A stretch of DNA of 32,450 nucleotides from Bacteroidaceae bacterium. Lineage in GTDB: Bacteria; Bacteroidota; Bacteroidia; Bacteroidales; Bacteroidaceae. How positions within the stretch are numbered: position 1 is the first letter of the stretch; every line of letters begins with the position of its first letter. Below the pieces are notes generated by a model, which saw nothing but the letters and a program-made list of their open reading frames with translations, made no database searches and was not told where the DNA came from. The translations under genes were made by a program, and so were the position numbers. The stretch lies in contig JAFZFO010000065.1 of the NCBI GenBank assembly GCA_017555845.1, positions 1 to 32,450 of the forward strand, read 5' to 3'. This document shows, piece after piece, positions 6,613 to 14,532 of this stretch.

Positions 6613-7643
6613 ATAGTGGTACGCGAGAACGCAGGCTGGTCCATCGCGCAGAAATCACTGTCAAGATACTTGTAGTAACCCACAATACCAATCATCGCCG
6701 CATTATCGGTCGTGAAGCCGAACTTTGGAATGAAGATATCCCACTTGTAACGCTTTGCATAATCGGCATAAGCCTGGCGCAATGCAGTATTCGCCGACAC
6801 GCCACCCGACAGGGCAATACGTTTGATACCCAACGCTTTCGAAGCCTTATAGAGCTTATCCATGAGCACTGCAACCACAGTTGCCTCGAACGACGCAGCC
6901 AAATCCTCCTTGTGTTCCTCTACATAGTTCTCATTCTCGGCAACCAATTTGCGCAAGGTATAAAGGAACGAGGTCTTCAAACCACTGAAACTGTAGTCGA
7001 AGCCCGGGATATGTGGTTTGCTGAACTTGTAAGCCTCGGGGTTACCCTGACGCGCCAAGCGGTCGATGATGGGACCACCCGGATAGCCCAAGCCCATAAC
7101 CTTGGCACACTTGTCCATAGCCTCACCGGCAGCATCATCAATAGTCTGACCGATGATCTCCATATCCTTATAGCTGTTCACCTTTACAATCTGCGAGTTA
7201 CCACCCGAGACCATAAGGCACAGGAAAGGATACTCGGGTGCACGGTGCTCCACGCCATCCTCTTTTATAAAGTGAGCCAAGATATGCCCCTGCAGATGGT
7301 TCACTTCAATCATGGGGATGCGCAACGACGCTGCCAATCCCTTGGCAAACGACACACCCACAAGCAGTGAACCCATGAGGCCGGGACCACGTGTGAAGGC
7401 AATGGCTGTGAGTTGCTCCTTCTCGACACCCGCTCTTTTGAGCGCAGCATCAACAACCGGAACAATATTCTGTTCGTGGGCACGCGAAGCCAGTTCGGGC
7501 ACCACACCGCCATACTGCTCATGCACAGCCTGACTTGCTGTGACGTTCGACAGCACAACATCGTTTCTCATCACAGCAGCCGAAGTGTCATCACACGACG
7601 ACTCAATAGCCAATATGTATATATCTTTGTTTTCCATTTCCAT
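6609..7643 (-). CDS. tsaD: tRNA N6-adenosine threonylcarbamoyltransferase TsaD
   Basis: A 344-residue cytosolic enzyme that transfers the threonylcarbamoyl group to A37 of ANN-decoding tRNAs, working with TsaB and TsaE. Seen: the N-terminal ILAIESSCDDT ATPase-fold loop, GGVVPELASRAH at 45-56, the metal-binding pair H116 and H120 in VNHLQGHILAH, the SGGNSQIV loop around 146-153, GGVSANTALR at 280-289, and D313 in the TTDNAAM motif. The length fits the family. A start two codons later (MENKD) is equally possible. The stop codon lies inside the inverted repeat 6418-6612. It diverges from the GNAT gene. Confidence 0.96.
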   Translation of the reverse strand: MEMENKDIYILAIESSCDDTSAAVMRNDVVLSNVTASQAVHEQYGGVVPELASRAHEQNIVPVVDAALKRAGVEKEQLTAIAFTRGPGLMGSLLVGVSFAKGLAASLRIPMIEVNHLQGHILAHFIKEDGVEHRAPEYPFLCLMVSGGNSQIVKVNSYKDMEIIGQTIDDAAGEAMDKCAKVMGLGYPGGPIIDRLARQGNPEAYKFSKPHIPGFDYSFSGLKTSFLYTLRKLVAENENYVEEHKEDLAASFEATVVAVLMDKLYKASKALGIKRIALSGGVSANTALRQAYADYAKRYKWDIFIPKFGFTTDNAAMIGIVGYYKYLDSDFCAMDQPAFSRTTI

Positions 7644-7681
7644 AACTGCCCCACATAAAGAGGGAACATCAACTTATACTG

Positions 7682-7715
7682 CAAAGGTAGTAACAAACGA
7701 GCGAGATAATATCAA
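7682..7715 (-). promoter_or_regulatory. Possible promoter of tsaD
   Basis: The -7 box TACCTTTG (minus strand, 7682-7689) follows a weak TTGA at 7712-7715 with a 22-base spacer. A second -7-like TATCTTTG occurs at 7766-7773 without a clear -33 partner. Confidence 0.4.
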
Positions 7716-7828
7716 GTTTACTTGAATATCTCACAGCGAGTGAAGAAAACCTTCGCGCTTCAGCGCAAAGATAGTAAATTATTTCCATTTTTTCACTACC
7801 TTTACAATGTAAAAGAGAGGCAACCACA

Positions 7829-8821
7829 GTGCGCATAGAGATACACACCAGGAGCAATATGTTACCGGAACTCATCCAAGGGCCGGTATTCCACTCTGCG
7901 CTCGTATTCCATGCCTTCGAGTTGCGCAGGGGCTGCAAGCCCTATATGCTCATTGGCTACGATGAGCAGGGCAACGAACTTGGGCATCTGCTTGTCATCA
8001 AACGCCGCACAATGCGCCTCATCCCTCCCGTACTCAACTACTGGTACACCATCAACGGCGCCGGCACATACGCCCCCGGTTGCAGCAACGCCCAGCGCGA
8101 GGAGATCTTCGCAGCCTTCATTGACAGGATCTTTGACATGCTCGATTTCCGCCACACTTTCATTGAGGTGATAAACATTGAGGACTCGCGCTTTGCCTAC
8201 GGCACATTGAGTTCCCGCAACTTCGTACCCCTGCGCGACAGGCGCCTATACATATCGCTGCACAGCAAAGACCCGCACGAACGCCTCACACGTGCATACA
8301 AGGCACACATACGCAATGCAATGAACCGCGGTGTCACATACCGACAGGCCACTACTCCACAGGATATGGAAGAAGGAATCAGTTTGTTGCGCAACTACTA
8401 CCGCAGCAAAATACAGCGCGACCTCCCGTCAGCAAAGGCACTGCACTCTATGTTGCACAGCCCCGATGGAGCGCTCTCAAACCAGGCCAGGCTCTTTGTT
8501 GTCGAGTACAAGGGCAAACTCATCGGCAGCTCGCTCTGCCTCTATGAACAGGATCGCGCCTGCCTCGCATATAGCTGCGGCCTACGCAAGAGCCACCCCT
8601 TGCTCTATCCCGGCATCATGGCCATTTGGGCAGCCATAACAGATGCCCACAGCAGCGGGTACGCCCATTTTGAGTTCCTCGAGGCACGCGCACTGCCCCG
8701 CATCAAGCGTAAATTCTTCGCCACCTTGCTCAACTACGGCGGCAAGCAGGTAGGAACCTTGCGCTGGCAGCACTTCAGATGGAACTGGATAAATAAAATT
8801 TTACGCAGGATATACGTTTAG
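7829..8821 (+). CDS. GNAT/FemAB-type acyltransferase-like protein
   Basis: A 330-residue protein with no signal peptide. The C-terminal half (about 150-300) looks like an acetyltransferase domain of the FemAB/Acetyltransf_6 type: basic helices (RAYKAHIRNAMNRG), a central strand RLFVVEYKGKLIGSSLCLY, then ACLAYSCG and YAHFEFLEA. The N-terminal half is a related but degenerate fold. Such proteins attach acyl or aminoacyl groups to sugars or cell-wall precursors; the substrate cannot be told here. A GTG start at 7829 is preceded by AGAGAGG. An ATG at 7859 (codon 11) is preceded by AGGAG, and I cannot exclude it. The TonB receptor starts 26 bases downstream, so co-transcription is likely. Confidence 0.7.
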   Translation: MRIEIHTRSNMLPELIQGPVFHSALVFHAFELRRGCKPYMLIGYDEQGNELGHLLVIKRRTMRLIPPVLNYWYTINGAGTYAPGCSNAQREEIFAAFIDRIFDMLDFRHTFIEVINIEDSRFAYGTLSSRNFVPLRDRRLYISLHSKDPHERLTRAYKAHIRNAMNRGVTYRQATTPQDMEEGISLLRNYYRSKIQRDLPSAKALHSMLHSPDGALSNQARLFVVEYKGKLIGSSLCLYEQDRACLAYSCGLRKSHPLLYPGIMAIWAAITDAHSSGYAHFEFLEARALPRIKRKFFATLLNYGGKQVGTLRWQHFRWNWINKILRRIYV

Positions 8822-8847
8822 GCACAAAACTGCGTTATTAGAGAGAA

Positions 8848-11238
8848 ATGAGATTGAGGATATACATAACAATACTGATGCTTTTCGCCATCATTGCCGG
8901 GGCTGCTGCGCAGAAGGTCACCTTCAAAGGCCGCATCACCGACGAGAACCATAAGCCTGTGGAGATTGCGAGCGTCGGCGTATCGGGCGAGGCCAAAGGC
9001 ACTGTCGCCGACCTCAACGGCTACTACTCCCTTACCTGCGAGAGCAAGGACAGCATCACCCTCATCTACTCCATGGTGGGCTACCAGACCCGCAAGCGCA
9101 CCTTCAAGAACCCCACTGATACACTCATTGTCAATGTCATGTTGCCATCAATGAACGTAGCATTGCAACAGGTTGATGTCGTTGACCGCGAGAAGCAGAT
9201 GGGCAGCACGCAAAAGATTGAACTGCCCGACAAGCTCCGTCTGCAGCCATCGGCAAGTGGCAGCGCCATCGAGGACCTCATAAAGTCACAGGCCGGCGTC
9301 AGCTCACACAACGAGTTGAGCTCGCAATACAATGTACGTGGCGGCAACTTCGATGAGAACAGCGTCTATGTCAACGGTATCGAGGTATACCGTCCACTCC
9401 TCATACGTGCCGGGCAGCAGGAGGGACTCAGCTTCCTCAACCCCGACATGGTGAGCGCCGTATCCTTCTCAACCGGAGGTTTCGAGGCAAAGTATGGCGA
9501 CAAGATGTCATCAGTGCTCGATGTTACATACCGCAAGCCACGTGAGTTCGAGAGCACAGCCTCTGTCAGCCTCCTTGGCGCCAGCGCCTATGTAGGCTGG
9601 GGCAACAACAAGATAAGTATCTCCAACTCAGTGCGTTACAAGAGCAACAGCTACCTCTTTGGCACCTTTGACACCAAGGGCGAGTACAAGCCAAGTTTTG
9701 TTGATTATCAGGCATATATCGACTGGCGCATCACCGACAAGCTCAATGTCAGCGTCATTGGCAACATCTCGCAGAACAAGTACAACTTTACCCCCAGTGA
9801 CCGCACCACCACCTTTGGCACGCTCGAGGATGTCAAGCAGTTCAAAGTCTATTTCGGAGGTTGGGAAAGCGACATCTTCCGCACCTTCTTTGGCGCGGCA
9901 TCAGTCAATTTCACTCCCAGCCAATACCACCAGTTCACACTGCAGGCATCGGCATTCCAGACCGATGAGACCGAGACCTACGACATCATAGGCGAGTATT
10001 GGCTCGATGAGATCAACACCGACCAGACCATGGGTGTAGGACGTTATATGGAACATGCCCGCAACTACCTCAACGCCAACGTGCAGACCATAGCCTTTAC
10101 CGGCAAGCACTATCTCAAGAGCAACGACCTGCGTTGGGGCGTAGAGTGGAAACGCGAATCCTTCAACGACAACCAACGCGAGTGGGAGCTGCGCGACTCG
10201 CTGGGCTACAACGTACCCGTCGAGAACGACGGCCTGCGCCCCGTATATAGCCTTACCTCGCAGAGCGAATACACCAGCAACCACCTTAGCGCCTACGTGC
10301 AGGACACCTACAAGTTCAACAGCAGCATAGGCCTTGTATCCATCAACGCCGGCGCACGCCTCTCGTGGTGGGACTGGAACAACGAAGTCATCTTCTCGCC
10401 ACGCGCCAGCATCGGCCTCATTCCACAGTTCTGCGACGACCTCACATTCCGCTTTGCGACGGGAGTATATTACCAGACACCTTTTTACAAGGAGATGCGC
10501 GACACCACCACCGTTAACGGCATAACAACGGTGACACTGAACAGAAACATCAAATCACAGCGTTCTATCCATGTAGTGCTCGGCTGCGACTATCACTTCA
10601 AGATATACAACCGTCCATTCAAGTTCACCGCCGAGGCCTACTACAAGAAACTCGACAACCTTATACCTTATAATATAGACAACGTACGCATTGTCTACTA
10701 TGGCGAGAACTGCGCCAAGGGCTATGCAACCGGTCTCGACCTCAAGCTCTTTGGCGAGTTCGTTCCGGGCACCGACTCATGGCTCACCTTCTCGGTCATG
10801 GACACCAAGGAGCGCATCAACGGCGGCGACTGGATACCACGCCCCACCAACAGCACCTTCTGTGCATCGCTCTACTTTACCGACTACTTCCCCGGCACCG
10901 ACCGTTGGAAGATGAGCCTGCAGGGCACCTATGCCGACGGCCTGCCATTCGGTCCTCCACACAGCGGCCGCGAACGGCATGTCTTCAATGCCCCAGCCTA
11001 CCGCCGCGTGGACATAGGCATGTCCTACCGTCTTCTTGACAATGAGGAGCGCTACTACCGCACCGGCGTGCGCAGCTGGTTCAAAAATGTATGGCTGGGC
11101 GTCGACGCCTTCAACATCCTTGGCATCAACAATGTCAACTCCTACTATTGGGTAAAGGACATCAACAACTACAACTATGCCGTACCCAACTACCTCACCG
11201 GCCGCCTCATCAACGTAAGGGTATTGATGGAGTTCTGA
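8848..11238 (+). CDS. TonB-dependent outer-membrane receptor with carboxypeptidase-like N-terminal domain
   Basis: A 796-residue outer-membrane protein. Residues 1-21 are a signal peptide (cleavage near AAAQ). Residues 24-105 form the CarboxypepD_reg-like domain (VTFKGRITDENHKPVEIASV, NGYYSLT, YSMVGYQT). About 130-230 is the plug (SAIEDLIKSQAGVSS, YNVRGGNFDENSVYVNG), followed by a beta-barrel with many aromatic strands, ending in INVRVLMEF with the terminal Phe expected for barrel assembly. It would import a ligand with TonB-ExbBD energy. No SusD partner is adjacent, so it is not a typical polysaccharide-utilisation pair; the substrate is unknown. It ends at a strong bidirectional terminator. 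Confidence 0.92.
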   Translation: MRLRIYITILMLFAIIAGAAAQKVTFKGRITDENHKPVEIASVGVSGEAKGTVADLNGYYSLTCESKDSITLIYSMVGYQTRKRTFKNPTDTLIVNVMLPSMNVALQQVDVVDREKQMGSTQKIELPDKLRLQPSASGSAIEDLIKSQAGVSSHNELSSQYNVRGGNFDENSVYVNGIEVYRPLLIRAGQQEGLSFLNPDMVSAVSFSTGGFEAKYGDKMSSVLDVTYRKPREFESTASVSLLGASAYVGWGNNKISISNSVRYKSNSYLFGTFDTKGEYKPSFVDYQAYIDWRITDKLNVSVIGNISQNKYNFTPSDRTTTFGTLEDVKQFKVYFGGWESDIFRTFFGAASVNFTPSQYHQFTLQASAFQTDETETYDIIGEYWLDEINTDQTMGVGRYMEHARNYLNANVQTIAFTGKHYLKSNDLRWGVEWKRESFNDNQREWELRDSLGYNVPVENDGLRPVYSLTSQSEYTSNHLSAYVQDTYKFNSSIGLVSINAGARLSWWDWNNEVIFSPRASIGLIPQFCDDLTFRFATGVYYQTPFYKEMRDTTTVNGITTVTLNRNIKSQRSIHVVLGCDYHFKIYNRPFKFTAEAYYKKLDNLIPYNIDNVRIVYYGENCAKGYATGLDLKLFGEFVPGTDSWLTFSVMDTKERINGGDWIPRPTNSTFCASLYFTDYFPGTDRWKMSLQGTYADGLPFGPPHSGRERHVFNAPAYRRVDIGMSYRLLDNEERYYRTGVRSWFKNVWLGVDAFNILGINNVNSYYWVKDINNYNYAVPNYLTGRLINVRVLMEF

Positions 11239-11260
11239 CAATCACAAGGAGACATAAAAA

Positions 11261-11294
11261 ATCTCTCCCGTTGGTTTAAACCAACGGGAGAGAT
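11261..11294. terminator. Bidirectional terminator between convergent genes
   Basis: A perfect inverted repeat centred on TTTAAA with the arms ATCTCTCCCGTTGG and CCAACGGGAGAGAT. On the minus strand it is followed by TTTTTT, and on the plus strand by a T/A-rich tail ending in TTTT. It serves both the TonB receptor (plus) and the Cys-rich protein (minus). Confidence 0.9.
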
Positions 11295-11311
11295 TAATAT
11301 ATTTTCAAGTG

Positions 11312-12031
11312 TTACTTTTTACACTCTTTCTTGCAATCGGCAGCCTTGGGGCAGTCCTTCTTGCACTCGCCGTCCTTCTTGCATTCTCCGGCTTTTGGAC
11401 AAGCCTCGCCTTTAGCGCACTTGCCATCCTTCTTGCACTGTTCCTTGCACTCGTTCTTGCAAGCTTCGTTCTTCTTGCAATCGGCAGCCTTTTTGCAGCC
11501 AGGGGCCTTCTTGCACTCGCCACCCTTCATGAACTCCTTGGGGAATTTACCATTTGGCATGCCCGGTTTGCCAAAGTTACGTGGAGGCATCATCTTCATA
11601 TCCTTGCCTGGTGCCATTGGACGCTTGCCCATCTGTGCCTTGCTACCGAATATCATATCGAGCTGCTTGGCGTTAAGAACCTTTGCAAGTTTCTTATAAT
11701 ACTTCTTGTCAATCTCAAGGCTCTTTTCGCGGACATCCATCACTGCTTTGATGTTTGCCTCAATCTGAGCATCGGTAAGGTCGTCGCCCTGGGCAAGCTG
11801 TGGCTTGCAGGTTGCCTTCTCCTCGAGATAGGCCTGATACAATGGGATGAACTTTGCCTCCTTTGAATCCTCGAGCATGAACTTCTCGGCCATTTTCTTT
11901 GCGCGGAGTTCAATTCTACCAGGTGCCTTTGGCTCCTGAACCTCCTGTGCCTTCTCGGCTTTCTGCTCCTGTGCATTTGCGAATGATGTGAATGCCACCA
12001 TCATTGCCATAAATAATACGCGTACTTTCAT
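11312..12031 (-). CDS. Exported CpxP/Spy-like helical protein with a 13-cysteine, lysine-rich tail
   Basis: A 239-residue protein. Residues 1-20 are a signal peptide ending FANA. Residues 35-130 are a charged helical domain with an LTDAQ motif (85-89) and RELRAKKMAEKF-like helices, resembling the periplasmic Spy/CpxP group. About 131-170 is a Met/Pro/Lys linker. Residues 173-239 are a tail with cysteines at 173, 179, 185, 191, 195, 199, 205, 211, 217, 223, 227, 233 and 237, always 4 or 6 apart and usually followed by Lys. Spy/CpxP proteins act in envelope stress and metal response. The tail looks metallothionein-like, so metal or redox binding is inferred, not shown. The gene stands alone between two terminators. 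The start ATG gives a textbook signal peptide. Confidence 0.8.
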   Translation of the reverse strand: MKVRVLFMAMMVAFTSFANAQEQKAEKAQEVQEPKAPGRIELRAKKMAEKFMLEDSKEAKFIPLYQAYLEEKATCKPQLAQGDDLTDAQIEANIKAVMDVREKSLEIDKKYYKKLAKVLNAKQLDMIFGSKAQMGKRPMAPGKDMKMMPPRNFGKPGMPNGKFPKEFMKGGECKKAPGCKKAADCKKNEACKNECKEQCKKDGKCAKGEACPKAGECKKDGECKKDCPKAADCKKECKK

Positions 12032-12109
12032 AATATAATCAGTTTAATTGTTTGTCCTTTTATTGGACTAAAGTAATTGTAAAAAGTTTAATATGCAAAA
12101 TATCGGAAA

Positions 12110-12144
12110 CAAAAAGAGTGCGGCTAAATAATTTAGCCGCACTC
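12110..12144 (-). terminator. Terminator of the acyl-CoA synthetase gene
   Basis: A perfect inverted repeat GAGTGCGGCTAAAT / ATTTAGCCGCACTC (12116-12144) around one A is followed on the minus strand by TTTTTG. It lies 71 bases after the synthetase stop codon. Confidence 0.85.
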
Positions 12145-12215
12145 CAATATATAAGGTAATGAATTAAAAGGCGGAATACACGGTTTATGCAACAACGTGC
12201 TTTTTAGTCTACCTA

Positions 12216-14123
12216 TTAATTGAATGCATCCAAATTATGCTGTTCATAAAGATTCTTTCCCTCGGCGGTATAAAGGATGTCGATACGCTCCTGATAGAAT
12301 TTCTCAACCTTGCCACGGACAACCTTCATGGTACTGTTCATCATACCGTTCTGCTCGGTAAATGCCTCGGGCAACACTGCAAAGCAGCTTGGCAACCAAC
12401 GCTCGGGGAACATTCCTGCATTTACACCACCCTTCTTGAATGAATCGACATCGGCCTTCACAAGATCGCAGGCTGCCTTGCGTCCCTCCTCGGTTGTGAG
12501 GTCAAGGTTCTGCTCGGCGAGAGCACGCTTGATGTTATCCTTGTTTGGTACAATGAGCGCAGTGGTGTATGGCGACTGGTTGTTGTAGAGGATTACCTGG
12601 TCAACGGTTGGGCAAAGGCTCACGAATGCCTCTTCAATGCCCTCGGGGCTGTACTTCTCGCCGTCGCTCGAAATCAAGAGGCTCTTGAAACGTCCCTTGA
12701 CATAGAGCAGGCCTTCGCTTGACATGTACCCAAGGTCGCCGGTGTAGAGATAGCCGTCGCGCACAGTCTCGGCAGTGGCTGTAGGGTTCTTCCAATAACC
12801 TGCCATGACATTCTCGCCCTTGACAACGATCTCGCCAAGCTCGCCTGTAGGCAACTCCTTGCCGTCGGCATCACAAATCTTGAGTTCGATAGGCTTCACA
12901 AGCTTACCACTTGAACCGAAACGGTAGAGATCGGGGCCGTTGGATGAGATGACAGGGGTAGCCTCGGAAAGACCGTAACCCTGATACATTGGCATGCCAA
13001 CGCCAAGATAGAAGTTCTGCAGTTCCTTGTCGAGCAATGCACCGCCACCAACGAAGAAACGGAGCTCGCCACCGAAGTTCTCGCGTACCTTTGAGAAGAT
13101 GAGCTTGTCGAAGAGTGCAACGAGTGGCTTCAGGAGCACACGCATGCCCTTTGAATCGAGACTGCTCTCGCCGTAATATTTCTGACGCACAGCCATACCC
13201 CAGTTGAAGAGCGTCTCGGTAACCTTGCCCTTTGCACGGATAGCGCCCTCGATGTTCTTCTTGAAGGTCTTTGCCAACGATGGAACGGAGAGGATGAAGT
13301 GAGGACGTACCTCTTTGATATTGAGAGGGATATTCTTCAAGGTCTCGAGACCGGTGCGGCCAACCTGAACGGTAGCTGCGGTGGCACCCTTTGACATCAT
13401 GATGTAGAAGCCTACAACGTGCGCAAAGCAGTGGTCGAGCGGCAGTATGATGAGTGTGCGCCAGCTCTCATCGATGTGGACGAGAGTAGATGCCTGCTCC
13501 ACGTTGGCAGTGTAGTTGCGGTGTGTGAGCACAACACCCTTTGGGTCGGCAGTTGTACCGCTGGTGTATGTGATGGTTGCTATGTCATCATTGACGAGTG
13601 AGCGGCCAATAGCGAGAAACTCCTCCATTGTATGCTGCTGTAGATACTCATCACCCATGGCAAATACCTCATCGGCGTGGATTTCGCCCTCTTCGAGCTC
13701 GCCGGCATTGCCAAAGACAATGATTTTCTTGACATCGGCAAGTTTGTCCTTGATGGCACGGATTTTCTTGAGCTGGTAATTTGACACGAGGATATACTTT
13801 ACATCGCCGTGGATGAGACGGAACAACAAGTCGTTGCTCTCCTCGAGCTTGATTGAAAGGGGAACGTTGACTGCACCTGCATAGAACATGGCGAGCTCGC
13901 CGATGACCCACATGTTGCAACCCTCGCTGAGGAGTGCCATATTATCGCCTTTCTTTACACCAAGAGCCTGGAAACCTGCGCCCAAACGGTATACCTGTTC
14001 CTTTACCTGTGTATAGGTGGTTGGTTTGAAACCCTCTTTCTTGTCTGTCTTCTCCAGGAGGAAAGTGTTGTTTGGATACAATCTCACCGACTCCTCAAAA
14101 AGATCTACCAATGTTTTTTTCAT
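12216..14123 (-). CDS. Long-chain acyl-CoA synthetase (AMP-binding family)
   Basis: A 635-residue enzyme that activates fatty acids with ATP and CoA by way of an acyl-adenylate. Seen: the P-loop TITYTSGTTADPKG at 183-196, the adenylate motif YQGYGLSEATPVISS, the hinge block YLYTGDLGYMSSEGLLYVKG followed by the RFKSLLISSDGEKYSPEGIE core, and a C-terminal catalytic-lysine region (NSTMKVVRGKV). The start is the ATG at 14123 (MKKTLVDLFEES). The frame is open for 14 more codons, but those lack family similarity. No membrane segment is seen; such enzymes are cytosolic or membrane-associated. It is monocistronic between two terminators. The exact chain length of the substrate cannot be read. Confidence 0.93.
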   Translation of the reverse strand: MKKTLVDLFEESVRLYPNNTFLLEKTDKKEGFKPTTYTQVKEQVYRLGAGFQALGVKKGDNMALLSEGCNMWVIGELAMFYAGAVNVPLSIKLEESNDLLFRLIHGDVKYILVSNYQLKKIRAIKDKLADVKKIIVFGNAGELEEGEIHADEVFAMGDEYLQQHTMEEFLAIGRSLVNDDIATITYTSGTTADPKGVVLTHRNYTANVEQASTLVHIDESWRTLIILPLDHCFAHVVGFYIMMSKGATAATVQVGRTGLETLKNIPLNIKEVRPHFILSVPSLAKTFKKNIEGAIRAKGKVTETLFNWGMAVRQKYYGESSLDSKGMRVLLKPLVALFDKLIFSKVRENFGGELRFFVGGGALLDKELQNFYLGVGMPMYQGYGLSEATPVISSNGPDLYRFGSSGKLVKPIELKICDADGKELPTGELGEIVVKGENVMAGYWKNPTATAETVRDGYLYTGDLGYMSSEGLLYVKGRFKSLLISSDGEKYSPEGIEEAFVSLCPTVDQVILYNNQSPYTTALIVPNKDNIKRALAEQNLDLTTEEGRKAACDLVKADVDSFKKGGVNAGMFPERWLPSCFAVLPEAFTEQNGMMNSTMKVVRGKVEKFYQERIDILYTAEGKNLYEQHNLDAFN

Positions 14124-14269
14124 AATGGTTCTATTTTCATGGATAGGGGTTAGGCTTCCGCCCAAGATACCCCAGCCTTGTTAAACTGGCGCTAAGATAC
14201 TAAAAACCCGATATATTATGCCATCATGGAAGGATTTTGTTCACATTTGTTTAATCTTTAGTCAAAAAA

Positions 14270-14316
14270 GGACAAAAAAGATAAAAAAGAGAGCCACTGT
14301 ACAAACAGCAGCTCTC
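14270..14316 (-). terminator. Terminator of the phosphohexomutase gene
   Basis: On the minus strand GAGAGC...GCTCTC (14289-14294 / 14311-14316), with an inner CTGT/ACAG pair, is followed by TTTTTTATCTTTTTT. It lies downstream of the mutase and of the intergenic repeat 14343-14525. An AT-rich near-palindrome (14316-14339) adjoins it. Confidence 0.8.
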
Positions 14317-14342
14317 ATACTTATATAATATAAGGTATGATA

Positions 14343-14525
14343 ATTTACCTTTAACCGCACTGCGTGTGCTTAAAACAGCTCACGCCCGCAGTTTTAACCT
14401 TTCACTTCGTGCAACCCGCTCTAGCTCGGCATAGCATCAAGCAAACTTGTGCTCTGCGCTCGCTTACTCGCGGCTTTCACTTCGTGCTCGCGGCTTTCAG
14501 TTTTCCGTTTTTACCTTTCACTTTT
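14343..14525 (-). repeat. Dispersed intergenic repeat mosaic (GTGAAAGG type), copy 1
   Basis: Read on the minus strand, it begins about nine bases after the mutase stop and contains AAAGGTAAAAACGGAAAAC, GCGTGAGCTG and CACGCAGTGCGGTTAAAGG. All of these recur, with small changes, at 30797-30990. TTAAAAC and GTTTTAA form a local inverted repeat. I see no gene in 14124-14532. Confidence 0.65.
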
Positions 14526-14532
14526 CGCCTTA

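Noticed and set aside
6552-7370. A 272-residue plus-strand frame
   Set aside because: It is antisense to tsaD, which has all its family motifs; the frame is a codon-bias shadow.
8848-11238. SusC/SusD polysaccharide-utilisation pair
   Set aside because: The receptor is 796 residues, shorter than typical SusC, and no SusD-like lipoprotein follows; a terminator does.
11309-11866. A 185-residue hydrophobic plus-strand frame resembling a membrane protein
   Set aside because: It is the antisense of the Cys/Lys-rich gene: reverse complements of Lys/Glu codons give Leu/Phe, which imitates membrane segments.
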